64,000 nt of DNA from Stereum hirsutum FP-91666 SS1 (lineage: Eukaryota > Basidiomycota > Agaricomycetes > Russulales > Stereaceae): NCBI RefSeq assembly GCF_000264905.1, contig NW_006763139.1, positions 1,590,313 through 1,654,312 of the forward strand, written 5' to 3'. Shown here in pieces: positions 54,871 to 64,000 of this stretch. A program made the translations under genes and the position numbers. Under the pieces are notes generated by a model. That model did no database searches. It was not told the origin of the DNA and worked only from the letters and a program-made list of their open reading frames with translations. The first letter of the stretch is position 1, and every line of letters begins with the position of its first letter.

Positions 54871-57122
54871 ATGGCGCATACAGAGAAAAAGCTTGATGCC
54901 GTTGTTGATACGACTCCGGTTGGTCAAGGGATCAATGGTGAAACTGTTGACTTGCGGCATGCAGACGATGAATTGCTCGCTGAGCTAGGGTACAAAAGCG
55001 AGTTCAAGCGCGAGTTCTCGGTGAGCATCTATCTCCGGTCGTAACGTGAATGTAACTGAGATGCAATCACTATTTCTAGTTAATTGAGACCATCGCATTT
55101 GCGTTCTCGATCATGGGCATCGTCGCGTCTGTTTCCTCAACTTTTTCGTTTCCACTCATGGCGGGTGCGTTCATTTTATGGATGAATATGGATCGAAGCT
55201 TACATTCTCCTTCGTTTACTCATATAGGTGGCCATGTCGGCATGGTCTTTGGATGGCTCATCCCTTGCTTTTTTGTGCTTACTGTGGCAGCATCACTAGC
55301 GGAATTGACTTCCGCTATGCCGTACGTCCCTTCCTCTTCTATTTTCTCTTTCGAGAACTCATGGTCAATTGCAGGACGAGTGCTGGTCTATACTACTTCT
55401 CCGCCAAGCTTGCACCTCCAAAATATTCGGCATTGGCCAGCTGGATTACTGGTTGGGCGAACGTCACTGGGCAAGTCGCCCTTGTATGCTCCATTGACTT
55501 CACATGGTGAGCGGATTACCTGTCATCTATGGCTTAGCAACACCATGCTGAGGGATTGTGCGACTCGTAGTGCCCAGATGATCACCACAGCTATTGCTGT
55601 AAGCTCCGATGGGGCCACCAATCTTGGTCTTGGGGCGACTTACGGGATCCTACTCGCTATTCTGTTCGCACACGGACTGGTGTGCTCTGCAGCAACAAAT
55701 ATACTTGCGAGATTAAACCTGTTTTACGTCGTCATTAACGGTGAGCATTTCCTACCCAAGCTTGATCCTACCTCTCTGTTGGTGACTGGAGAATACAATT
55801 CTGCAGTCGGAACTAGTGTGGCGGCCATTATCGCACTCTTGGTAGGTGCGGGGGACAACAAAGTCTCTACTGAAGATGCTTTTACTATGTTCGAGAACAA
55901 CACGGGTTGGGCAAATAGTTAGTACACAGCCTGGTGTTTACGGCGACCCTCACTGTGCTAATGCCGAATCACAGACGGCTGGGCATTCCTCCTAGCTTTT
56001 ACAAGTCCCATGTGGACTCTGACCGGATGTAAGGTCTTTTCCACGTCCTCTTGAGACCTATACTCATTGTTAGTTGTGAATCAGACGACTCGGCCGCCCA
56101 CATATCCGAAGAAGTGGCTGGCGCTTCTCGCGCCGCACCTATCGCCATCATGGTTGGTGTACTCTTCACAGAGATCGTGGGCTGGATCCTCTTCATAGCT
56201 GCATCCTTCGCCACAACATCTACCACAGACCTCTTAAACTCGGACTTACCATTGCCGATGGGCCAACTGTTCCTGAATACCTTGGGCAAGAGGGGGATGT
56301 TGGCGATATGGAGCTTCATTATCGTTGTGCAGGTTCGTCTTACGCCTGAGTCTCATGTTGTCAGGATGCACAGCTGACAAAAAAAGTCAGTTTGTGACAG
56401 GCGCAGCTCAGGGTGTAGATGCGTCAAGAGTGGTCTTTGCTTTCGCCAGGGATGGTGCCTTACCTGGCTCGAGATGGTGGAAAAAGATGAATAAGACTAC
56501 AAGCACACCTGGTAACTATCAACTTCTCTCGATCCATCATGCTCGATTCTTGACTCACATTCGCCACAGTGAACGCGGTCTGGTTGGTCATGGTCTGCTC
56601 TGCCATCATTGGCGTACTTGGCTTTTCAGAGACCGCTCTATCGTCTCTTGCGGGGTATGCCACCAGTTTTCTCCGTAGCCGTTCTGTTTCTGTTTACTGA
56701 CGCTTTTCTGGGCAATTACTCAGTGCCTCTGTCATCGGCCTCTACACCTCCTACGCTACACCCATCTTCCTCAGGATAACATCTGGCCGCACCAAGCTGA
56801 AGCCCGGTCCTTTCAGCCTCGGCCGATGGTTCATGCCCATTGGCATTGTGGCCGTCCTCTGGGTTGCATTCATCAATGTTATTCTCGTATTCCCGCCCGA
56901 CTCGGCGACAACGGCGGAGACCATGAGTGAGTTTTTCACGTAGATAGGACTTTGTGACTTCGCTGACGCTCTTGACCCTGTGTCGTAGATTACGCAGTGG
57001 TGATCATCGCGGCCGTGTTCCTGTTCGCGTCTATTTCATGGGTGGTCTCTGCGCACAAGTGGTTCACGGGCCCAATCAAGAACATAGATCGCACTTCATC
57101 CACAGAGGACGAGAAGCAATAA
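54871..57122 (+). CDS. Amino acid / GABA permease (APC superfamily, Uga4-like)
   Basis: Proton-coupled uptake of GABA, choline or related amino compounds; exact substrate unknown. The ATG at 54871 gives MAHTEKKLDAVVDTTPVGQG, then ELGYKSEFKREFS and LIETIAFAFSIMGIVASVSS, characteristic of this subfamily. ASLAELTSAMPTSAGLYYFS spans an intron and is the APC substrate-site motif. Further helices: YSALASWITGWANVTGQVAL, GLGATYGILLAILFAHGLVC, NGWAFLLAFTSPMWTLTG, and SAAHISEEVAGASRAAPIAI (family signature, preceded by a split Asp). Then come GAAQGVDASRVVFAFARDGA, VNAVWLVMVCSAIIGVLGFS and FSLGRWFMPIGIVAVLWVAF. About 540 residues, TAA at 57120. Roughly eleven exons; the N-terminal ones are short and their borders approximate. 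Confidence 0.92.
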
Positions 57123-57276
57123 AATGCGTATAATCTGTACGCGTTCTCGGGAACTATTCACGACTTGTAGACAAAAGTACATATGTAATAAGTCCATACA
57201 CAAAATTACATATAATATTCCTGTTCGGCTTTCAGAACTGGGAAAAAATGAGCATACTGTTGGTTATGGACTTCGC

Positions 57277-58894
57277 TCATGCTGAAACTCCTCGTGGCAT
57301 GGCGGCACCCTCGACCGGCCTCTGTCTTGCTCTGAACTCCTTCGACATTTCAATCATTGGCACCCAAGAGACGTCCTCATGCTCGTTGACCCATTTGATG
57401 AACCGCTCCTGTGATGAAGGTAAGGAGCGTCAGAGGACTGCAAAGCCCGCGTCGAGATAATGAACACCTACGACCATGAGACATACGTGTGGTCGGCTAC
57501 GAGAGATATGTAGTCAATGTCAATCAATAAACATGCGTAGCAAGAAAAGGTTCGTACCCTGATACGTCTGGGTGGATCGTCATAGGGAAAATGAAGTTCT
57601 CCTCGTTCTCGTAGAGGTAAGTGAACATGTCCTGCCACAGCTGCTCGACGTCTCGTGGGTTCACCCAACCATGAGAATTGGCACTCGACTTGATGAACCT
57701 ATGACAAAAAGAGTCTTATGGGCATGTCAAGCGCACGGATGGTCTGAACATACATCATTGGTGGCAAATCATCCAAATACCTGCACATTCGTGGAGACAG
57801 ATGAGCTGCCTGTCATTATCTTGATATCGAGTAGAGTATGCGAACCAGTTGGCAGGAATCTCGACCAAACCCGTTTCTTTACCCTTCTGCAGTGGCTTCA
57901 TCCAAGTATGCGCCTGTCAGCGGAAGGATGTAAGAGTGTCCATGAGCGTACATTTATAGTAATATTAAGGTCATCCTACCTTAGCGCTGTAATCGATCTT
58001 TGTCCAAGTATCTTGGTCGCGAAGGTAATACGCCTGTGAGCTGGACGAAATTCAGCGTTAGGCCCTTTGAAACCAATTGTTGTTGAGGAACTTACTCATG
58101 AGCCATGTTGGAGTGGTCTGAATAGGTTCTTATATGAGTTCCAGTCGGAAAAAGCCTTGGGAGAGGGTTGAGGTTGTACCGTATTCGATGCCTTTATCCA
58201 GTAGCAGTTGAGTCCCCTCCTTGCTTGTCTCCCACCATGGTGCCACACTGCCCTTAGGTGGCACACCATTATTGAACTTTGCCAGAAGGTCGTATGTGTG
58301 GTCGAGGATATCTTTCTGCTGCTCAAAGGTCATGGACACAGGATTCTGCAGAACGCTGTGAGACGTGAAAGTCAAGGACGAAGAAAGACACTCACTTCAT
58401 GTGAATATCCATGCAGACCGCTGGTCATATGTCAGTCAGACGATATAGATGCAACACCCCGAGCGCACGCTCACATCTCGTGCCCAGCATCTCTGACAGC
58501 CGCCATCTGTTCAGGGAATGTCTCTAGACTATGGCCTGACTCACCAGCGAGTTAACGAGTGATAATATATGATATATCCATGCAACGTACCAGGAATGAA
58601 CCACGTAGTCGTAATTCCGTATTTCTTAAAGAGTTTGAGCAACCTCGGGACGCCGACTTCACCAGCAAAGAGCCCCTGGAAAGTATGGGTGGTCAATCTA
58701 CTAAGTTTCCACATGCATAAAAACCGACTGACTCACTCTCGAGATATCCAATGGAGAGTCCTCTCCACCATATGATCCCAACCTTCGAAACCAGGTCAGA
58801 ATGGCGAATAGGGGCGACTCTTCACGAAGTGCACTCACCATCCAGCGACAGCATCGACATCAACTCCAAACCCGATCAAGATTTTGCGAGGCAT
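57277..58894 (-). CDS. Polysaccharide deacetylase-fold protein (NodB homology, PgdA/PuuE-like), probably intracellular
   Basis: NodB-fold hydrolase distinct from the three chitin deacetylases. The ATG at 58894 gives [19 protein letters not shown] with no signal peptide, so it is likely cytosolic. The metal Asp lies in GVDVDAV. Next is [20 protein letters not shown], then [20 protein letters not shown] and the metal-His motif [20 protein letters not shown] (H-x3-H). Later exons give [72 protein letters not shown] and [20 protein letters not shown]. It ends AAMPRGVSA with TGA at 57277-57279. This matches cyclic-imidase/PuuE-like or HpPgdA-like families, whose fungal substrates are unknown. About 310-330 residues in about nine exons. 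Divergent from the GCP5-like gene. Confidence 0.88.
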
Positions 58895-59401
58895 AGCAAG
58901 TGAAGGGACAGTTTAATGTCTGCGACCTAGAGCAGTGAGTGAGCGTATAATACCCCTCAGCCTTGAGAACAGGACACCCAAGCGAGTGGTATTTGGTGGG
59001 GTAGATAAGCTTTTCTTCGCCGGAGACGGATGTCCGCCGCCGGCCTTTGTCAACTAGGAATTTCGGCACGCCCTCAGGCTATGCTTGAATGGCCACCAGT
59101 CGTTGGATCGAGAGGGTGCAGGACGGTAACAGACACAAGAATCCTGGGATATGGCATGATCGAAATATTGGCCCATTGGTTAAAGGTGAAAGGAGAGCCA
59201 GGGAGAGCCAGACTCGGGGCTCCGACGCGACGCGACGCGACGCGTCTGTGGCGCAAGCTCCTTGTTTTCCGACCACCATCTGTTCTCTTGTGGCAACCTT
59301 CATTTTCAGTATCCGCTCGACGTTTGTGCTGTAACCACGCTTCATCGGTCCACAACAATTCCATCTGTCTGATTTTCATCGCCTATATCAAAACAACGGC
59401 A
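58895..59401. promoter_or_regulatory. Divergent promoter region, deacetylase / GCP5-like gene
   Basis: 507 bp between divergent ATGs. A short CGACG tandem run (about 59223-59240) is the only repeat. No TATA box recognised. Confidence 0.4.
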
Positions 59402-62400
59402 ATGCGACGTTCACGTTCGGCATCGATACCCAGTCTTCCTGATAGACCACCCACGAGCGCATCCTCTAATCGACCTCCCACTACCGCACCTATCAGACCC
59501 TCGTCTAGCGCATCAGTTCGACCTGGATCTAGCTTTTCCACGAACAGGCCATCTTCATCAGCCTCCGTGACACGACCAATATCTCGCATTTCCCAAAGAC
59601 CTTTTTCTCGTCTGTCGACGCGCGCGAATACCGCTAGATACAATGCGCTTCTCGCTTTAGGACAAACATTGATTACCAACGTCACTGGTCTATCAACGGA
59701 AAATGACGAGGACAACTTTCGTATTGCTCTCGACTTTGTGACCACCAACTTGGACTACGCTGTCAAGGCCGGTCCCAGCGCAGACCCGAGTGCTATAGAC
59801 AGACAAATCAAGGGGTATGTGCGGAGGTCTACTTAACTTGAATGCAATTGATGGAGGGCTAGTCATGCTCGAAAGGCTCGTATCAACTCTCAAGACACTT
59901 TAGCTGATGCCTTAGAAACATCCTACGCAAGACTGAAAAACCACTTGGAAGAGACCAAGGACCTTGACCAGGAGATTCAGGCAAGTCATTTCGTCACTTA
60001 GTTCACTGGCCCGAAAATTTATTGCCCCCCAATGCAGCTATCCCATCTTCCGGATCATGTCCGGTTATTGGTGCAGTCGTTTCACTCTTTCCGATCTTGT
60101 GCATTCGACTGAATCAGTAAAGTAGCTGCAACTTGCGCAACCGCCATCTCAGGCAGCTTTGGATCATGCTTCACAAAGTCTCGCAAATACTCGCAATCCT
60201 CCACCGCCACCGGCTACCTTGACTTGGAAAGATATCCTCGCTGAGGAGCCATTCGAGGGTGAACATTGGGAAGGAGTATATGGCTTACCTCCTGGAAGCA
60301 CCGTAGAGGGGTGGGAAACCCACAGCATCGAAAGCACGCCGCCACTCTCGCCCCTGGGCTCCGACGAGTTTCAGGATCTTGAACGGTCTCAGTCCTCGCT
60401 CGAGTCACCCTTTTGCCCAGAGCCTCCATCACCAGTGGCACTTGATGCAAGCAACGGAAATTTGCCTATCCTTCATGATCCGTATTCCCATCGTCGAGAC
60501 GTAGAGGAACTTCAAGATAGGCAATACTTTAGGGCCGATTGGCGGACAGATACTTCCCTAACCGCGCCTTTCGATCTGGGAGATGCTGCCACACTTGGTA
60601 ATACTCACCCATCCAACTGACTTAACAGATACTGATCCGAAATATCTTCCAGGTCCATCCATGACTTACGCCTTGGCTGAGCACCCGACGTTGCAAATAG
60701 ACAGTCCTGGAAAAGACGTAAGTCTCCTGACCTATATTCTCGATGGGCTGAAACGTAACTCAAGGATCAGAGATATATCCACGAACATGACGCCATGCGG
60801 GAGGTTTTGATGGCGCTTCAAGGACGGAAGAATCTACTTTTGAAGTGGACGTATCATGAGAAGACTAAGTTCTCATACACGGTCAGGCATCCCTAAGTCA
60901 TTTGTGTTCGTGTGCTCAACCGACTTACAGCGACCTCATGACGCCCCCCGTCTGGTCCATCTCACTCTTACCTCGCAAGTATCCATCCTGGAATCTTTCG
61001 CTCGGACGGCTACGACTGTGGAGCATTTGCGAAAGTTCACTGCTTGCATCACATCCAAAGCATCGCAGGTGGTAGACATCGCTACACCTCATGCTTCTCA
61101 CCTGTCTGGGTACAGTCGCCGTATCACCCGCACTCTGGAGGCCTTGTCCGAATCATTGGACCGCGAACTCCATGCTTTCGAAGCCTGGTGTGCTCAGAAA
61201 GAAGAACAGCTATGTCTCGCTCGTGCAGGACTGGGAGATGTGCTCGTCGTTAGCCTCCTAAGCCTCGAAAAATCCATCCGGGACACCTTCTCCAATACGT
61301 TCCCCGTTTTGTTGGACGTTCTTAGGAGGGTTTTACGCCGTACATCCCGATCTGCTGACCCCGAAGCCGAAGTATGGACGCTCGCAGAGCTGCCTGCTCG
61401 TATGGCGCCCTCATCAGTGACCACTCTCTTCCTCGACACACTCCTACTCTCTGTTCAAGAGTACATCTCAATGGGCGACATTATCACATCTGACGCCCTC
61501 ATGCGTATATTTGTGGAGGCAACCGAACCGGTGTGGACAATGGTCGGTCGGTGGTTGAGAGACGGCATGCCGGTCCAAGACCCGTCGTTGAGACGTGGAC
61601 TACAAAACTACGCATCCCTAGACGACGAGTTCTTCATTGAGGATAACGAGCTCACACTTATGGATCCAGACTTCTGGACCGAGGGTTTCATGATTCGCAA
61701 CCACTTCGACGAAGGGGAACACGTCAGTCGCGATTCATTGCCGAACTTCTTGGTACATATCGCCCCCCTGGTACTCAGTGCGGGCAAGGCGATTGGGTTG
61801 CTACGTGCCCTAGATGTACCATTGGTCACGGAAGGCCTCCCCCAATCCGACACCCGGTGGCCCATGTTCCATGAACTACTGGAAAAAGCTGCCCAAGGAC
61901 TTGGAGTGAAGTCGATATCGCCGGACGAGCTGGAACATGTGGTTCATGAGAAGTTGAGAGAGCGTTGCCAGCCGGTCTCCGCTCAGGTTGCGCAGGTCGT
62001 CGGAGACGAATGTGATCTGTGGCTTCACCTCACTGCCATCGAGGATTTGTACCTCATGAGGAAGGGAGATGCAATGTCTCATTTTGCTGATGTCTTATTT
62101 GCTAAGGCATGTTCTGAGCTACTTTATGTTCCATTGAGGTGGCTTACCGTTTATGTCGGGTCATAGATGGACGGTCAACAAACATGGACGGACTTCCACT
62201 TCCTCAATAGCGCCTTTCGCGACATCACCGACACACGTACAAATAGGTGGATAGATTCATCGCTCGTGCGGCTCTCTTATCGTGGATCACGAGAAAGATC
62301 GGCCACCGGGACCGTAAAAGCGCTAGACGGATTATCTGTCGAGTATGCAGCCCCGTTCCCTTTGACGTATATTTTTGGCCCCAAAACGATCCAAGTATAT

Positions 62401-63387
62401 GGATCGATACTCGTCTTCATGCTCCAGATCAGGCGAGCCCAGAGTGTCCTTGATCGCATATTAGTGAAGGGAGTTGTTTCGGTGGACCATAATGCAGGAG
62501 ACCTGAAGCTCTTCTATGCAATGAGAAGCAAGTTGTCCTGGTTTGTGAAGTGAGCAACACTTTTCCTCCGCATTTGAATCCGGGCAGTCCTAATGATATG
62601 GTTCAGCACCCTGTTCGATTTCATCGCGACACATGTGAGTGATTGATACATTCTAGCCATCTGAGCGTTACCCTACTTATACTGGAATTATCAGGTTCTG
62701 CATGCACAGCTGCTCAAGTTTCACGCGTCGTTGCGCAAAGCCAAGTCTCTTGATGAGATGATCAAACTGCATGACGATCAGTGCGTTGATCCGAGCTTCC
62801 CTACCTTTTAAACCGCTAATCAAATCGCCAGTCTCAACAAGCTTGAGGGCCGATGTCTGCTGCAAGCCAAGGTTGGTCAGCTGATGCCGTCTCAACATAC
62901 GCCTTACTCATTGACGAAACAGACGTCAGCTTTGCTACGGTCAATTCTGTCAATTCTCGACATGAGCCTCTACTTCAATGACTGCTTTGTCGCATTCGCC
63001 GGCGACGTCACGCACGATATTTCCCGCCCATCACTTACCACTAATCGGACCCGTCATCGCAGCCGTCGGCAACGTAGACAACGTAGGAACGTCGTTAGTT
63101 TCTTCGATTCCAGACACGATCTACATGAGAGCTCAAGCTCTGAAGACGAGGACGAAGATGAAGACCTCTTACAAGGGGCTGGCCCTGAGTCTTCGTTCAC
63201 CATGGCCTCAGCGTCAGGATCATTTGCGGAGGAAGGATTCGGGACTCGGATTGATAAGATGTCTTCGGAGTTGGAAGGGCTCGTCAGGTTCGTCAGGAGA
63301 GGGGTTGAAAGTCTGGCAGGTGGGGCGTCGGAGGCTGCTTCGGCGTTTGGTGTATTCGCGTTTGCATTAGAAGACTGGAATTCTTAG
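59402..63387 (+). CDS. Gamma-tubulin complex component, GCP5-like (Spc97/Spc98 family)
   Basis: Subunit of the gamma-tubulin ring complex that nucleates microtubules at the spindle pole body. The ATG at 59402 starts MRRSRSASIPSLPDRPPTSA and a ~75-residue Ser/Pro-rich leader. Then NFRIALDFVTTNLDYAVKAG...IDRQIKGHARKARINSQDTL resembles the GCP5 N-terminal region. The GRIP1 part includes SQVSILESFARTATTVEHLR. The long exon 60928-62110 carries MFVE-like VQEYISMGDIITSDALMRIF, DDEFFIEDNELTLMDPDFWT and SLPNFLVHIAPLVLSAGKAI, matching Spc97/Spc98 patterns. GRIP2 follows with GLSVEYAAPFPLTYIFGPKT, YGSILVFMLQIRRAQSVLDR, LSWFVNTLFDFIATHVLHAQ and SILSILDMSLYFNDCFVAFA. An acidic/basic linker (SRRQRRQRRNVV, SSSEDEDEDEDL) lies before the last helices. 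About 1,100 residues in about twelve exons, TAG at 63385. Confidence 0.9.
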
Positions 63388-63640
63388 GAACAACAAAGAA
63401 ATACGTGCAGGCGACTATATTACACATAAGCGTTTGATCACGACTCTTCTCCATTGGAGTACTCTTGCGATAAAGCAGCGACTCGACATCTGCTCATCAT
63501 GGGAGAGATAAATGAACAACAAGAGAAAGCGTTCAACGTCCATAGACCACTACAGCGCTGATATTTCAAGAAGACTGAGAAGGGTACCCTACGCTCGAAC
63601 TTGTCAACTTAGTTGTGGATGGCTGTAACGACCACAGGCC

Positions 63641-64000
63641 TTAGGTGACAGCCCTTGCACCATCCACGTCCACTCGTCGATGAATTCCACCGAGCATGAT
63701 CTTCGTGAGCATTGAGGCATTGAGTTGTCCGACGAAGGGTGTGGTGTCGACTATGTCCTGAACGAAGTTGGTTTAGCTGCCGAGGGTTTTCAGGAAATAG
63801 AACTGTGACGACTAACTCGACTCAGTCTGAGATTTGGATCCTGTTGATCATTGTCCAGTTTTGTTAAGTACTCTGTGGCAGCTTTGTCTCTGCCAATCTG
63901 CACAAATTGAATGCCAACCTTGGATACCAGGTGAGTCGCATCTCCATGCGAATAATACAAAAGCAAGTACCTGCGTCATTGGATAGTGATGGTCTTCCAG
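63641..64000 (-). CDS. von Willebrand factor A-domain protein, C-terminal part (5' end outside window)
   Basis: Only the last exons are present. Read on the minus strand they give LEDHHYPMTQ, an intron, then VSKVGIQFVQIGRDKAATEY, LTKLDNDQQDPNLRLSR, a second intron (GTTAGT to TTCAG), then DIVDTTPFVGQLNASMLTKI and MLGGIHRRVDVDGARAVT with TAA at 63641-63643. The pattern IQFVQIG...L..LD.....IRDIVDTTPF...ML..GGI.R is that of the end of the vWA domain in a widespread fungal protein family of unknown role. About 90 residues visible. Confidence 0.75.

Noticed and set aside
1..64000. CRISPR arrays, rRNA genes, bacterial operon features
   Set aside because: None seen. The window is intron-rich fungal nuclear DNA, where CRISPR arrays are not expected.

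Overview
The window is nuclear DNA of a filamentous basidiomycete, probably Agaricomycotina; I cannot name the genus. Genes on both strands carry many GT-AG introns of about 50-70 bp, including a 20-nt exon. The gene set is fungal: three GPI-type chitin deacetylases, a Dal5-type transporter, a Ste20-group kinase, a Kha1-type K+/H+ antiporter and a fused lycopene cyclase/phytoene synthase. I place 22 protein-coding genes, two of them cut by the window edges (1..1412 and 63641..64000). All spans run from start codon to stop codon and include introns. Splice sites were read by eye.

Layout. 1-8.2 kb: hydroxyacid-oxoacid transhydrogenase (minus, partial), a membrane-anchored aspartic peptidase, and two divergent unknown genes. 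8.25-9.26 kb: a dispersed repeat with a fold-back, tRNA-like head. 9.6-16.1 kb: Ste20/GCK-type kinase, RING E3 ligase, and an AARSD1-type alanyl-tRNA editing protein. 16.7-30.0 kb: an anion:cation symporter of the Dal5 family, then three paralogous chitin deacetylases with a 2-oxoglutarate/Fe(II) oxygenase between the second and third. 30.6-35.0 kb: a BTB/POZ protein and an unknown Ser-rich protein.

35.2-45.8 kb is a carotenoid/retinal cluster. Phytoene desaturase and lycopene cyclase/phytoene synthase diverge from a 505-bp shared promoter region, and a carotenoid cleavage oxygenase follows. Together they could make phytoene, desaturate and cyclise it to beta-carotene, and cleave that to retinal. 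This matches the carB-carRA-carX set of other fungi, but no opsin gene lies in the window. A nest of three mobile elements (41.0-43.2 kb) separates the oxygenase from the other two genes.

46.2-64 kb: K+/H+ antiporter, BUD31 splicing factor, a TB2/DP1/HVA22 (REEP-type) protein with a very long tail, a GABA-type amino acid permease, a NodB-fold deacetylase unlike the chitin deacetylases, a GCP5-like gamma-tubulin complex subunit, and the C-terminal end of a von Willebrand A-domain protein.

The most unusual item is the repeat family at 8.25-9.26 kb and 41.03-43.19 kb. Each copy has a long inverted repeat whose arms each contain a tRNA-like A box/B box pair, then a shared body and an (AAC)4 tail. 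The two arms of one copy share the differences that separate that copy from the other. The second copy was later hit by a TA-flanked long-TIR element, and that element by a 602-bp MITE with a perfect 8-bp target duplication.
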